Shown here: in pieces, positions 16,715 through 26,526 of the stretch | Numbering within the stretch: position 1 is the stretch's first letter | Layout: each line of letters opens with the position of its first letter | Assembly (NCBI GenBank): GCA_024698145.1 | Contig: JAILRO010000026.1 | Location: 24,473-88,472, forward strand | DNA length: 64,000 nt | Direction: 5' to 3' | DNA from: Lachnospiraceae bacterium | GTDB lineage: Bacteria > Bacillota > Clostridia > Lachnospirales > Lachnospiraceae | The notes under the pieces: generated by a model | Databases searched by the model: none | What the model saw: only the letters and a program-made list of their open reading frames with translations | What the model was told of the DNA's origin: nothing | Translations under genes and position numbers: made by a program

Positions 16715-18964
16715 TTACTCCACAATTACTGCAGTTGCCGCTTTCTTACCGTTAGCTGCAATAATATATACCGTACAATTGCCTTTGCTTATTCCTTTAA
16801 CTTTACCTGTCTTGCTAACCGTTGCCACAGACGGATTAGAACTTACATAAATAAACTGTTTTCCATTTGTGTTCTTCACAAGCTTCTTTTTGTACTTTTC
16901 TTTTGTTACTTTAGTTTTGAGTTTGATTGTTTTTCCAACCGAAACAGTGTACTTACTTTTGCCGGCTTTAACCTTCTTAACATTGGTATATTTCTTATTC
17001 TTTTTGCCACAAGCAGAAAGTATTCTGCTGTTTCCTATATATTCTTTGGTCTTGTTAACAATTCTGTATGCTTTAACTCTGAAATAATATGTTTTTGTCT
17101 TATCAATACTTTGACCATTCACCGTCTTAATATAGGCCACATTGCCCTGTCCTGTAACGCTGCTTGAAGCACTGACAGAATCTACAGTCTTAGAAGATGT
17201 AGTAACATACACATCATATCCCGCTGCATCAGTCACACTATTCCAACTAACTTTCCACGAATCTCCACTTGCCACTACTTTGGCAGAAATGTCTAATTTC
17301 GCAGAATTATTCGCCTTGACCTCGTCAGAAATCGGCGTCACTTCAACCTTCTCGACAGGTGTCGGCGTTACACCCGGAGTTGTCGTGGCGGTCTTGTAAC
17401 AAGCCTCTACTGTAACATCTGAACCAACCATAGTAAATGACGTTTTAGCCGCTCCGGAATTGGCAAGAACAATAGAACCTTTCTTTACCTTCCAGCCGGT
17501 AAATGTCATGCCGTCTTTATTGTTGGCGGATACGGAAACAGATACACCGCTTGTATAATTACCGCTTCCTGTTCCATTAATAACATTTACTCTATAGTAA
17601 GTTGTTGACACCGGTGTAGCAGGTGCAAGTGTAAGCACCGTATCGTCCGTCGGTGCTCCGCAAACGACAATTTTCTTGGTACCGTATTTGAGAACTTTGA
17701 TACCGTTGACTGAATCCACCTTGTAATTTGTCGAAAACTCGTATCCTGCATCAGCGGTAAACTCAACATTCTGCATAGGTCCTGTAACACCTGTTTGCAT
17801 CAGTTTGTCTGAACTTGTTGACAACACTGTAATATGTCCACCCTTAGGTGTAAGAATACTGACTGTATGTCCTTTTGAAGGGTCAACCGTATTCTTCTCC
17901 CTAACTGTTACCGTAGCTGTCTTGCCGGCGAAGTTTGCTTCTGTAGCTTTAATTCGAACATACTTCTCACCCGGCGTAGTTATAGTATTACCTTCATCAC
18001 AATTACGCCATACGGTAGGCGATTCTGCACTCGCATACTCCATCTTAGCGGTTGTTCCAATAATCTTTTCCTCACCTCCGGAAACCGCAGGTGCTTCCGG
18101 TGTTTCCTTAAGTTCTGCAGCCTTTAAATCAATACGTGTATTCGCTTCCGGAATGCCTTCGATTTTCAACTGTACCGGACTGATTTTCTTAACCTCAATT
18201 CCGTTAACCGCATCTACGTAATATCCGTCAGGGAAGCAGTAGTTGTCCTCTGCGTATATAATAACCGGCTCATAATTATCGGAAACATTCTCCTGCTTGG
18301 TAGCACCGGCATTAAGATTAACCTTCATATGACCGGCAGCATTTTTTCCGGTAGTTGCATCAAAATTAGTTCCACCCGGTCCATATACAAGAACATAATA
18401 CTTCGGGCCAACTGCAACAGTCTTTTCCGTTCCTGCTTTCTTTGTATCTGTTTCCTTGTATCTTACGCGCCACTTACCGGTAGCAACCGTTGTCTTATTA
18501 GCAGTACACTCTGTCCATGACGTACTGTTAGGTGCCGCATACTCCATAGCGGTTGTAGTACCATCTATAGAATCCGTCGAACCCGTCACACTAGGTGCAA
18601 ATTGCTCATCCTTCTCTGTCGGAAAGGCAAGCGTGATAGTAGTATCAGCCGTAGGTGTTCCCGAAACGACCACATGGGAATAACCATTACTTGATACCGT
18701 TACACCATTTGTTGTTCCGTATGAGGAATAACCCTCCGGGAAATAGTAGTTATGTGTATCACTCAAATCAAACTCAACGTTTTCCATTGCCCCCGTCACA
18801 TTATTCTGTACAGCCTCACCACTATATACTTTAACAGGGGAACTGTATTTGATTTGTACCTTGTATCCTCCATCTGCTTTCGCCACGCTACCGGGCAATA
18901 TCGGTAATACACCGCAAGCCATAACAAGCGAAAGTCCCCAAGCCAATATCTTTTTGTATCCCAT
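16715..18964 (-). CDS. Secreted multi-domain protein with repeated Ig-like, Fn3-like and Big2 domains
   Basis: The 749-residue protein has a signal peptide ending near VAKADG (about 31). Three related modules of roughly 125 residues follow, marked by phrases such as NYYFPEGY, VVVSGTPTADTTITL and EKIIGTTAKMEYAS. A divergent InlB/Flg_new-type repeat comes next (about 465-525, MTFTGWKV...TSFTM), then an Fn3-like domain (about 565-650) and a C-terminal Big2 domain (about 665-749, VSSNPSVATVSKTGKVKGISKGN). No sorting motif or LRR cap is present. It follows corA by 24 bases with AAGGAGG before the ATG, so the two are probably co-transcribed. The domains suggest adhesion or a cell-surface scaffold; no enzyme motif is seen. 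Confidence 0.82.
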   Translation of the reverse strand: MGYKKILAWGLSLVMACGVLPILPGSVAKADGGYKVQIKYSSPVKVYSGEAVQNNVTGAMENVEFDLSDTHNYYFPEGYSSYGTTNGVTVSSNGYSHVVVSGTPTADTTITLAFPTEKDEQFAPSVTGSTDSIDGTTTAMEYAAPNSTSWTECTANKTTVATGKWRVRYKETDTKKAGTEKTVAVGPKYYVLVYGPGGTNFDATTGKNAAGHMKVNLNAGATKQENVSDNYEPVIIYAEDNYCFPDGYYVDAVNGIEVKKISPVQLKIEGIPEANTRIDLKAAELKETPEAPAVSGGEEKIIGTTAKMEYASAESPTVWRNCDEGNTITTPGEKYVRIKATEANFAGKTATVTVREKNTVDPSKGHTVSILTPKGGHITVLSTSSDKLMQTGVTGPMQNVEFTADAGYEFSTNYKVDSVNGIKVLKYGTKKIVVCGAPTDDTVLTLAPATPVSTTYYRVNVINGTGSGNYTSGVSVSVSANNKDGMTFTGWKVKKGSIVLANSGAAKTSFTMVGSDVTVEACYKTATTTPGVTPTPVEKVEVTPISDEVKANNSAKLDISAKVVASGDSWKVSWNSVTDAAGYDVYVTTSSKTVDSVSASSSVTGQGNVAYIKTVNGQSIDKTKTYYFRVKAYRIVNKTKEYIGNSRILSACGKKNKKYTNVKKVKAGKSKYTVSVGKTIKLKTKVTKEKYKKKLVKNTNGKQFIYVSSNPSVATVSKTGKVKGISKGNCTVYIIAANGKKAATAVIVE

Positions 18965-18988
18965 TAGTCATCCTCCTTCGCAGATTAT

Positions 18989-19933
18989 CTATAACATCTT
19001 CTTTTTCTTAAGCCACAAAAGAACAATAATACAAACTATAAATGTTGCAATCACTATCATCCCAAAGCCATATGGCGTACGATAAAGCGGAACCCATTCG
19101 CCCGCAACGTTCATACCGTAAAATCCCGACACTATATTCGGAATCGCCATTACGATAGTAATAGCCGCAAGATATTTCATCACGCTGTTAAGTCTTATAT
19201 CAATCATGTTTGAGAGAAGTTCTCTCGTACCATGCATAATATCCCTGTAAATAATGGTCATCTCGATAGCCTGTCCGTTCTCGACCTTAACATCATCAAG
19301 CAAATCTTTGTCCTCGGCAAACTGTCTCACTCTGCTGTATCTTGATAACCTGTCAATCACGGCACCATTTGCTCGAAGCGAAGTTGCAAAATATACGAGA
19401 TTGGACTCCAACTCGTGAAGCATTACCAAATCCTCTTCCTTCACTTCTTCATCCTGTGCACGTTGCTCTATCTCTGTTCTGTTATTGTCAATAGTACGAA
19501 GATATAACTGGTAAACCATACACGTTCTATATAGTATCTGGTATACAAATCTCATCTGCTTCTTCGTCGAAAAATCTCTTACCGTTGAATTAATGAAATA
19601 TTGCAATACCGGTGTTTCTTCCGCACATATCGTTATCAATATATCATCAAGCAACAATATACCAAGCGGAATCGCCGTATATGCCCGCTGCTCATTTCTT
19701 ATCTCTATAACCGGGATATCGACAAGAATAAGTGTGTAATCATCCTCTATATCCACACGCGAACTCTCGTCCGCATCCATAGCCGCACGAACATCGGCTA
19801 TATCAATGCCAAATCGCTCGGATATCATTGTAATCTCATCAAGACTCGGATCTGTAAGTTGTATCCAGCTACCCTGTTCAAAGGTATGCAACTCACTTAT
19901 TTTTCTGTCATCCGTTCTGTATATTTTGATCAA
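18989..19933 (-). CDS. corA: CorA-type divalent metal (magnesium) transporter
   Basis: The 314-residue protein has a large cytoplasmic N-terminal domain and two C-terminal membrane helices. The first helix (ITIVMAIPNIVSGFYGMNV) ends in the GMN signature that lines the pore, and the second is followed by a lysine-rich end. This is the CorA/MIT family, which forms pentameric Mg2+ channels. The frame extends to a GTG at 19975, but TTG 19933 has GGAGGG eight bases upstream and starts directly at the folded part (IKIYRTDD), so I prefer it. A near-consensus promoter sits 60-90 bases upstream. Confidence 0.92.
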   Translation of the reverse strand: MIKIYRTDDRKISELHTFEQGSWIQLTDPSLDEITMISERFGIDIADVRAAMDADESSRVDIEDDYTLILVDIPVIEIRNEQRAYTAIPLGILLLDDILITICAEETPVLQYFINSTVRDFSTKKQMRFVYQILYRTCMVYQLYLRTIDNNRTEIEQRAQDEEVKEEDLVMLHELESNLVYFATSLRANGAVIDRLSRYSRVRQFAEDKDLLDDVKVENGQAIEMTIIYRDIMHGTRELLSNMIDIRLNSVMKYLAAITIVMAIPNIVSGFYGMNVAGEWVPLYRTPYGFGMIVIATFIVCIIVLLWLKKKKML

Positions 19934-19995
19934 TGTACATACCCTCCATTTCGCTGTTATTTTTAGCACCCACAAGGGCTTACAAATATAAGAAT

Positions 19996-20024
19996 AGTTT
20001 AATGTTTTTGCACTTCATTGTCAA
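19996..20024 (-). promoter_or_regulatory. Sigma-A promoter for corA
   Basis: On the minus strand a perfect TTGACA (20019-20024) and TAAACT (19996-20001) are separated by 17 bases, about 63 bases before the preferred corA start. Confidence 0.75.
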
Positions 20025-20069
20025 TGATAACACCCTCTCACAAAGAGACAAAAATTACCATTTTACAAA

Positions 20070-20543
20070 TCAGAAAAGCTTAAGTCCGGTAAGCACTCCG
20101 GCACTTATTAATCCCATAATAATTCCGGCAAGAATAACACCCAACAAAACTGCAATCACGCTGTCCTTAAAGTCCATATCCAAAATGCTGGCTGCAAGTG
20201 TTCCTGTCCAGGCTCCGGTTCCCGGAAGAGGAATACCAACAAAGAGCAACAGTGCCACAAAAAGTCCCTTTCCGGCTGATGCTTTAAGCTTCTCTCCGCC
20301 CTTGTGTCCTTTTTCAAGAAAAAAGGTGAAGAGCTTACCTATTATCTTCTTATCCTTACCCCACTCAAGCACCCTTCTTGCGAAAAGATAAATGAACGGA
20401 ACCGGAATCATGTTACCTACAATACAGACAATGTACGCCTGCACTGTCGGAAGTCCCATTGTTATCGAATAGGGAACTGCTAATCTAAGCTCCACAAGTG
20501 GTACCATTGATATAAAAAACGCTATTAAATATTTCTTTAACAT
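20070..20543 (-). CDS. Small multidrug-export-related membrane protein (COG2426 family)
   Basis: The 157-residue membrane protein has the family hallmarks: MVPLVELRLAVPYSITMG near the N-terminus, GNMIPVPFIYLFARRVL, a basic loop, and the signature FVGIPLPGTGAWTGTLAAS, then a final hydrophobic hairpin. This matches the putative small multidrug export family (PF06695); transport has not been shown for most members. An upstream ATG adds seven residues, but ATG 20543 has AAGGAG seven bases upstream. It appears to be a single-gene unit with its own promoter, directly after the terminator of the chemoreceptor operon. Confidence 0.88.
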   Translation of the reverse strand: MLKKYLIAFFISMVPLVELRLAVPYSITMGLPTVQAYIVCIVGNMIPVPFIYLFARRVLEWGKDKKIIGKLFTFFLEKGHKGGEKLKASAGKGLFVALLLFVGIPLPGTGAWTGTLAASILDMDFKDSVIAVLLGVILAGIIMGLISAGVLTGLKLF

Positions 20544-20605
20544 CTCTAATCTCCTTGCTGACATATATAGTAAAACAATACCAAAACGGTATTATTCGCA
20601 CTAAT

Positions 20606-20635
20606 ATTATATTATAACACATAAATTTTTATCAA
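20606..20635 (-). promoter_or_regulatory. Promoter for the COG2426-family gene
   Basis: On the minus strand TTGATA (20630-20635) and TATAAT (20606-20611) are 18 bases apart. A second overlapping TATAAT at 20611-20616 would give a spacer of only 13 bases and is less likely. Confidence 0.6.
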
Positions 20636-20640
20636 TCCAC

Positions 20641-20672
20641 AAAAAAAGCCACAAACCATAGAGGTTTGTGGC
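20641..20672 (-). terminator. Terminator of the EAL-chemoreceptor operon
   Basis: A perfect 10-bp stem (20648-20657 with 20663-20672, loop of five) is followed on the minus strand by a run of seven T. It lies 12 bases after the stop codon of the last chemoreceptor gene. Confidence 0.92.
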
Positions 20673-20684
20673 ACATTCTTTTTG

Positions 20685-22394
20685 TTATAATTTGAAGTGA
20701 TTAATCTCGTCAAACAATACATCCGTCATATCCTTACTTGAATCTGCTTCATCACCGATTCTCTTAAGATGCTCGGACATATCAAGCGTCTTCTCTGTTG
20801 CAACAGCAACACCTTGTGCAGCTTCTCCAACGACCGTATTTACGGTATCGGTATGTTCTCTTATATCATCCATATCCTTCTTAATCTCTGCACTGAACTT
20901 TGCACATTCGCGCATAATCTCATCGATATGCTCAGCGCTCTTATTGTAAGCCTCACTTGTTTCCACAAGGTCACCATATCCCTTCATCACATTCTCATTA
21001 ATGAAATCAATCATGGCACCGGCTTCTTTTGCAAGCTCATTAACTGCTGAAATAACCTCTGCGGAAATTTTCCGAATCTCAGTTGCAACCGATGCAGAGT
21101 TAGTTGCAAGTTGACCGATTTCCGTAGCAACAACCGCAAATCCTCGTCCTGCCTCACCTGCTCTTGCAGCCTCTATAGAAGCATTTAGCGCAAGAAGGTT
21201 TGTCTGATCTGTTATATCTATAATATTGTCTGTAAGTACACGTATCTGGTCAACCGCCTTTGATCGTTCTATACGGCTCTTAACCGCAGCTTCCATGTCG
21301 CCCACGCGAACCGTTGCATTCTCCTGCTCTGTAATTGCATGCTTCCCAACACTTACAGCATCCGTTTTCATTTCATCAGAATAATCGCTGCCCTCTCGAA
21401 TCTTATCATCTATGTTGGCAAATGCATCTGTCATCTCATTCATCAAATCAACTATGTGGTTCATTGAAGCGGATGTTTCGTGCATAGATGCCGAAAGCTC
21501 CTCCATCGCCGCACTCACTTCCGTCGCGTCAACTCTCGACCGCTCCATATCACCGGAAATGTTGCCTGCAGCCATCTGTAGCGAACCTGATTCATTTGAA
21601 ATATTGACAAGTATTCCTCTGACAAACTCAAGAAGTTTGTTAATATTATCTGCAATAACCTCAAACTCATCACCGGAATTAATATCCACATTCTTTGTAA
21701 GGTCTCCATCGCCTTGAACTAAATCAACAATCTTGTTGTTAAGTATGATAAATCCGGCTTTAAGCAACTGACTCATTATAACGAGAATAAATGCTCCCAT
21801 TACAAGAATTAAAATACAAACAGCAATGATTGTTCTAAGTATTCCCTTGGTCTGCTGGTTAACCCAGTCTACCGAAAGATCTATAACCGCAACTCCTACA
21901 ATCTGTCCGTTACTTTTTACAGGGCTGAATGCACTTATATGTGTTCCCCATTCATCTGTGTAAGGCTCTGCACTAACCGTTGTTGCACCGTTAAATGCCT
22001 GTCCTAATTCTTCTGACCAATCATACTCATCACCAGGAAGTCCCGGCTCCTCAGGATCAGAATCAACAAGGAATATTGCACTGTCAGAACCCGACTTTCC
22101 TACTGTATATACATATTCAACGCCGCTATTATCAAGGAAAAGTGTAAGTGCTTCCTTAATTGCAGCATACTCTTCTGTTTCTTCAGATCCGGCTTCTATC
22201 AATGCAAGTTTGTCTCCATCAACAGATGCCGCAACACATTTATCAATGTTCATGGCGTTGTCTTTAATCTGAGTTTCCATAGAAACCTTGACTTTTTTGT
22301 ATATCATCACTCCTATCAATAAGTCGGAGAAAATGAGCAATGCTACTACTGCAAATATTATTCTCCATGATACACTGCTTCTTCTTACCTTCAT
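20685..22394 (-). CDS. Methyl-accepting chemotaxis protein
   Basis: This 569-residue receptor has an N-terminal membrane helix (about 10-30), an extracellular Cache-like sensor of about 150 residues, a second membrane helix (about 187-210), a HAMP-like region with [25 protein letters not shown], and a long coiled-coil signalling domain. The hairpin tip [20 protein letters not shown] and [15 protein letters not shown] is the conserved CheA/CheW contact region. No C-terminal CheR-binding pentapeptide is seen. The ligand is unknown. It is the last gene of a three-gene unit with another receptor and an EAL protein, followed by a strong terminator. Confidence 0.92.
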   Translation of the reverse strand: MKVRRSSVSWRIIFAVVALLIFSDLLIGVMIYKKVKVSMETQIKDNAMNIDKCVAASVDGDKLALIEAGSEETEEYAAIKEALTLFLDNSGVEYVYTVGKSGSDSAIFLVDSDPEEPGLPGDEYDWSEELGQAFNGATTVSAEPYTDEWGTHISAFSPVKSNGQIVGVAVIDLSVDWVNQQTKGILRTIIAVCILILVMGAFILVIMSQLLKAGFIILNNKIVDLVQGDGDLTKNVDINSGDEFEVIADNINKLLEFVRGILVNISNESGSLQMAAGNISGDMERSRVDATEVSAAMEELSASMHETSASMNHIVDLMNEMTDAFANIDDKIREGSDYSDEMKTDAVSVGKHAITEQENATVRVGDMEAAVKSRIERSKAVDQIRVLTDNIIDITDQTNLLALNASIEAARAGEAGRGFAVVATEIGQLATNSASVATEIRKISAEVISAVNELAKEAGAMIDFINENVMKGYGDLVETSEAYNKSAEHIDEIMRECAKFSAEIKKDMDDIREHTDTVNTVVGEAAQGVAVATEKTLDMSEHLKRIGDEADSSKDMTDVLFDEINHFKL

Positions 22395-22421
22395 GCTTCA
22401 AATCCTCCTGTTACTGATTAA

Positions 22422-24389
22422 TTACTTAAATATACTCAAACGGTCAGTAAGCTCTGTTGCAACATCATTAAGTTCCTTTGCAGAACTTGTAAGTTCATCG
22501 ATCGAACTGGTTATTCTAATTGTTGTCGCTGATGTTTCTTCAGATGCAGCTGCATTTTCCTCGGATATTGCTGAAAGACTTTCCATTGCACATCCTATAA
22601 CCGTCTGTGCTTCAACGCATTGTTTTACATCATCCTCGATAACTGCCACATGACCAATCGTCTCATTGATTCTTTTAAGGAGTGCCTCAAGTGTATTGGT
22701 TGTCTCCTCGAGAACTTCCTGCTGTTTTATTGTAAGTTCCTTAACCTGCTCTGATTCCGCAACTGTTGATTGAGATGTAGCAAGAAGGTTATTCATCTCA
22801 TCCTTAATTCCCGCTGCAGTCTCAGCCGAATTAACCGCAAGCTTACCAATCTCTTCTGCAACTACCGCAAAGCCGCGCCCCATTTCTCCGGCTCTTGCCG
22901 CCTCAATAGAAGCATTGAGTGAGAGCAAATTGGTTTGTGAGGCAATCTCTGTAATAGCAGCAACCTTGGCGTTGATAACATCTACCGCATTGCTTGTTTC
23001 TTTTATTTGATCAGAGATTCTGTTAATGCCATTTACCATTGTTTCAGTCGAAGCCTGAAGATTCTTAATCTGATCCTCTGACTCTATTGAAGACGTCTGC
23101 ATATCTTTGGCAATTACATTAAGCTGTTTGGTAGTCTCAACAACCGTATCAATTACTCTTCCGATATTATCTACATTCTCTGTTGCCGAAACAACATCCT
23201 GCGCCTGTAATGTTACACCGTTGGCAATATCCTCCATCGTGGAAGATATTCCGTTCATTGCCTCTGATAATTCATCCGTAACACCAACAAGACCTTCCGA
23301 ATGACCGGTAACAGTACTTGCCGCGTCTTTGAACTTTGGAATAAGATTGTCAAGTTCCTCCATAAGTCCGTTAACACCGTCAGCTATCTGACCAACTTCA
23401 TCCTCGGAATCTATATCGATTCTTGCAGAAAGATCACCTTCGCTGTTCTGAATATCTCGAACTATTTGAGAAAGCATACCGGTTATCTTCATTATCGGTT
23501 GGGTAATTCTCATACTCAATATCGAGACAACGACAACCGCAACTATACAGAATATTATTGTGAGCAGAACAAATATATTAATCATGCTATTGATTGGTGC
23601 ATAATATGTACTCTTCGGTGTAACAAGCGCTACAATCCATCCATTACAAGGAACTTCTTCTGCCGTAATATAACTTACAGTTCCGTCATAGTCCTTAAAC
23701 TCATCATCCGTTTCCATAGCATTTTTATACTGACCATCTATAACATCAAATACGTTATAAACAGTTTCGCCCTGAAGAGCAAACTCCGAATTAGGGTGAC
23801 TCACTATACTTCCCTTTGCTGTAGCAATCATTATATATCCATCTGACGATTCAGGAATATTCTTGGTAAGCTCGTTAAGATTAAGATCAATACCAACAAC
23901 ACCCTTATCAGTAGCAATACAAGCGCTTATACAAAGCTCACCCGTAATCATATCAATGTAAGGCTCCGTATAATAAATACCGCTCGTCTTCTTTGCTTCC
24001 TGGTACCAATCTCTTTCAGTTACCACATAATCATCCGGTGCTTTAAACGAGCTAAATATAGCAGAATTATCATCCTTACCATAATAAATCTCATTTATGG
24101 AAGGGTGCGAGTCGGCATACTCTTTGAAAAACTCCTTCATACTTGCCGGCTTGCCCTCAAAATTCTTGGCATATGTCACAATCGAATCAAGTGCATCCTC
24201 ATTGGTGATGAACCAATTCTCCATCTGCTCGGTATAGTACTTAACTGTCATTACATATTTCTCATCTGATAACGAAACAAACTTATTCTTCGCATTTTTC
24301 GAGCTAACAGCCGCATTAATCACCAATAGAACAAGAGTCATCAAAGTAACCACTACCGTTAATCTTAATCTTAAGCTCTTCTTAAACAT
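22422..24389 (-). CDS. Methyl-accepting chemotaxis protein with dCache sensor
   Basis: The 655-residue receptor has a first membrane helix (about 10-30), a periplasm-facing double-Cache sensor of about 240 residues (with [13 protein letters not shown] and [16 protein letters not shown], typical of dCache_1), a second helix, HAMP ([15 protein letters not shown]) and the signalling domain with [23 protein letters not shown]. It therefore senses a small extracellular molecule, perhaps an amino acid or similar ligand, through the membrane-distal pocket. The frame can start six residues earlier, but ATG 24389 has GGAGG seven bases upstream. The start is 18 bases after the stop of the EAL gene, so the two are co-transcribed. 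Confidence 0.93.
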   Translation of the reverse strand: MFKKSLRLRLTVVVTLMTLVLLVINAAVSSKNAKNKFVSLSDEKYVMTVKYYTEQMENWFITNEDALDSIVTYAKNFEGKPASMKEFFKEYADSHPSINEIYYGKDDNSAIFSSFKAPDDYVVTERDWYQEAKKTSGIYYTEPYIDMITGELCISACIATDKGVVGIDLNLNELTKNIPESSDGYIMIATAKGSIVSHPNSEFALQGETVYNVFDVIDGQYKNAMETDDEFKDYDGTVSYITAEEVPCNGWIVALVTPKSTYYAPINSMINIFVLLTIIFCIVAVVVVSILSMRITQPIMKITGMLSQIVRDIQNSEGDLSARIDIDSEDEVGQIADGVNGLMEELDNLIPKFKDAASTVTGHSEGLVGVTDELSEAMNGISSTMEDIANGVTLQAQDVVSATENVDNIGRVIDTVVETTKQLNVIAKDMQTSSIESEDQIKNLQASTETMVNGINRISDQIKETSNAVDVINAKVAAITEIASQTNLLSLNASIEAARAGEMGRGFAVVAEEIGKLAVNSAETAAGIKDEMNNLLATSQSTVAESEQVKELTIKQQEVLEETTNTLEALLKRINETIGHVAVIEDDVKQCVEAQTVIGCAMESLSAISEENAAASEETSATTIRITSSIDELTSSAKELNDVATELTDRLSIFK

Positions 24390-24407
24390 GTCATTACCTC
24401 CAATCAA

Positions 24408-26327
24408 TTATGCTGTTGCTTTCTCAAAATACTCTGTAAGCTTTTCCATAGGAATCGGCTTAGAATACTTGTAGCCCTGAAGATATCTTGCACACATATT
24501 CTTGCATTTCTCTTCATCCTCTATTGTTTCAACGCCCTCATAAAGAACCGAGTAGTCCATATCCGAGAACATTTTCGCAAGATGGTAAACCATCTTTTCT
24601 GATTTGTAATCACTTGCACACGCTATTACAAGTGACCTGTCAAACTTGATTATGTCAAACGGAAGCTCCATAATTCGCTCAAAATTAGAATATCCGGTTC
24701 CAAAATCATCTAAATAGAACTTAATTCCATGACCTTTCAGCTCATCTATTCTACTCTTTAACAATCTAAAGTCTGCTTCCGACTGGCTTTCTGTAATCTC
24801 TATCGCTATCTTCTCATAAGGGATTCCGCTTTCCCCGATTATATCATTAATATCCTTACAGAAGTTCTCATTTCTCACATCCGAAATGGAAAAGTTAACG
24901 GAAATCCTCTTGACTATATAGGAGCAGTCCAGCATTAACTTGATATGCATACAAGTCTTGTGAAGTATAATCTTACTGAGTGTATGAATATAATCATTAT
25001 CCTCCGCAATAGGTATAAACCTGTCGGGATATACCATACCCATCTTCTCAAGGTTAAGTCTCATCAACGCTTCTGCCGTGTCATACTTACCATTTCTAAT
25101 ATTAAGTACAGGCTGGCAGTAAACCTCAATTCTGGTATCATCAAGATCATTCTTTGAATTAATGTCCTCAAGTTCCGATAAAATATACTTATACTCAATA
25201 TATTCTTCAACATCCTTATCAGTAACATACCGCGCATCATTTTGCGACATTTTCGATTCCATATACTTGATAAGATTAACGTAATCAATCGCATTGGTTA
25301 TTGCGTCATCAGACATTGCAATTACTATTTTGAAATCTTTTTGGAATTGCGCATAAGCGCCTTCGAAACTTTTAAGCATATTATTGACTACGTTCTGATA
25401 AGACGGATTCTTCGCTGTTTCCATAACAAGAATCATGCGTCCTGTTGTAATCTGAAACAAAGTGGCACTTTTGAAAAAGTCCATATAAAAATGCTTAATT
25501 GCCTGCTGTATCTCTACCGGATACTTCTTGCCTGTCCCGTCAAAATCATGCATATACATGCTCATCATAAGAAGCTGATTATTATGAACACGATTATTCT
25601 CAATCGTATCCTCAAATGCAGTAACATTAACCGCTCCGATTTCCAAATCATACGGATTGGCATGTACCAGATAAAGAAGTGTGAATACAGGAAACATAAA
25701 TGTCGCCGTTGTAAACGATATCTGTTTAAAATGCCCTTGAACAATCATAATCATTACTGAAATACCAAAGCTTGCAAGAATACTGCGGTAAATCGGTTTG
25801 ATCATCCTCTTTCTGTTCGCTATGATAACTATAGCAATATAAAGAATAAAAAAAGCGTAACCATACACAAATATATCCACTCCTTTGTGTATGGTATTAT
25901 CCTCATTTATATAAAAACCAAAACGAAACGCCGTTGTTATAATCTCATGAAGAATTAATCCAACATAAAATATTGCCGGCAATATATGATATTGCAAAGC
26001 ATTCTTCCAATCCAATTGAAGCGGAAGAAGTACATAGCCTAAATACATGTATAGATTCGAATAAAGAGCCATTCGATATCCAATACGGAAAAAATATATA
26101 AGTGCATGCGGACACGAGTCCAACATGTTAAGTCCAATCCTGTAAAAAATACCAAGACATGCAGCAATAAGAATGGAACCAACCATCGTTTCAAATATCT
26201 TAAAGCTTCTTGTCTTGTTGATATAGGCTTCCTTGATAAGAATAATAATAACAAAACCCAAGGCAAGCACTATGATGTCCCCTACAGGAGAATAGTTTTC
26301 GAAATATGTAATAACGTCTCCCCTCAT
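24408..26327 (-). CDS. Membrane-anchored EAL-domain c-di-GMP phosphodiesterase
   Basis: The 639-residue protein has an N-terminal region with seven or eight membrane helices (about 15-230), a middle region of about 150 residues that looks like a degenerate GGDEF domain without the signature, and a C-terminal EAL domain (about 395-635). The catalytic motifs appear intact: AEALMRL (EAL), VNFS, IAIEITES, DDFGTGYSNF, IIKFDRS, YEGVET and QGYKYSKP. It should therefore hydrolyse c-di-GMP to pGpG. It leads an operon with two chemoreceptors, suggesting linked control of motility. GAGGGG lies eight bases before the ATG and a good promoter lies upstream. Confidence 0.9.
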   Translation of the reverse strand: MRGDVITYFENYSPVGDIIVLALGFVIIILIKEAYINKTRSFKIFETMVGSILIAACLGIFYRIGLNMLDSCPHALIYFFRIGYRMALYSNLYMYLGYVLLPLQLDWKNALQYHILPAIFYVGLILHEIITTAFRFGFYINEDNTIHKGVDIFVYGYAFFILYIAIVIIANRKRMIKPIYRSILASFGISVMIMIVQGHFKQISFTTATFMFPVFTLLYLVHANPYDLEIGAVNVTAFEDTIENNRVHNNQLLMMSMYMHDFDGTGKKYPVEIQQAIKHFYMDFFKSATLFQITTGRMILVMETAKNPSYQNVVNNMLKSFEGAYAQFQKDFKIVIAMSDDAITNAIDYVNLIKYMESKMSQNDARYVTDKDVEEYIEYKYILSELEDINSKNDLDDTRIEVYCQPVLNIRNGKYDTAEALMRLNLEKMGMVYPDRFIPIAEDNDYIHTLSKIILHKTCMHIKLMLDCSYIVKRISVNFSISDVRNENFCKDINDIIGESGIPYEKIAIEITESQSEADFRLLKSRIDELKGHGIKFYLDDFGTGYSNFERIMELPFDIIKFDRSLVIACASDYKSEKMVYHLAKMFSDMDYSVLYEGVETIEDEEKCKNMCARYLQGYKYSKPIPMEKLTEYFEKATA

Positions 26328-26398
26328 ATACTACACCCCTCATTTCATCCATGAAATAGATGCCGTCACTTCCCCAAATTAAGCATCAACTTACATAA

Positions 26399-26427
26399 AT
26401 TATAATAAAATTTTTACAATTTAGCAA
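26399..26427 (-). promoter_or_regulatory. Promoter for the EAL-chemoreceptor operon
   Basis: On the minus strand TTGCTA (26422-26427) and a perfect TATAAT (26399-26404) are 17 bases apart, about 70 bases before the EAL start, just after the pckA terminator. Confidence 0.7.
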
Positions 26428-26471
26428 GAAAGAATTGTATAATTTGTCAAAATTTCATCAGTTATATGCAC

Positions 26472-26503
26472 AAAAAAATCGCGAGGTGTTAAACCTCGCG
26501 ATT
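26472..26503 (-). terminator. Terminator of pckA
   Basis: An 11-bp GC-rich stem (26477-26487 with 26493-26503, loop of five) is followed on the minus strand by a run of T. It lies about 25 bases after the pckA stop codon. Confidence 0.93.
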
Positions 26504-26526
26504 CTTATCTTAATTAAGTATTCTAA

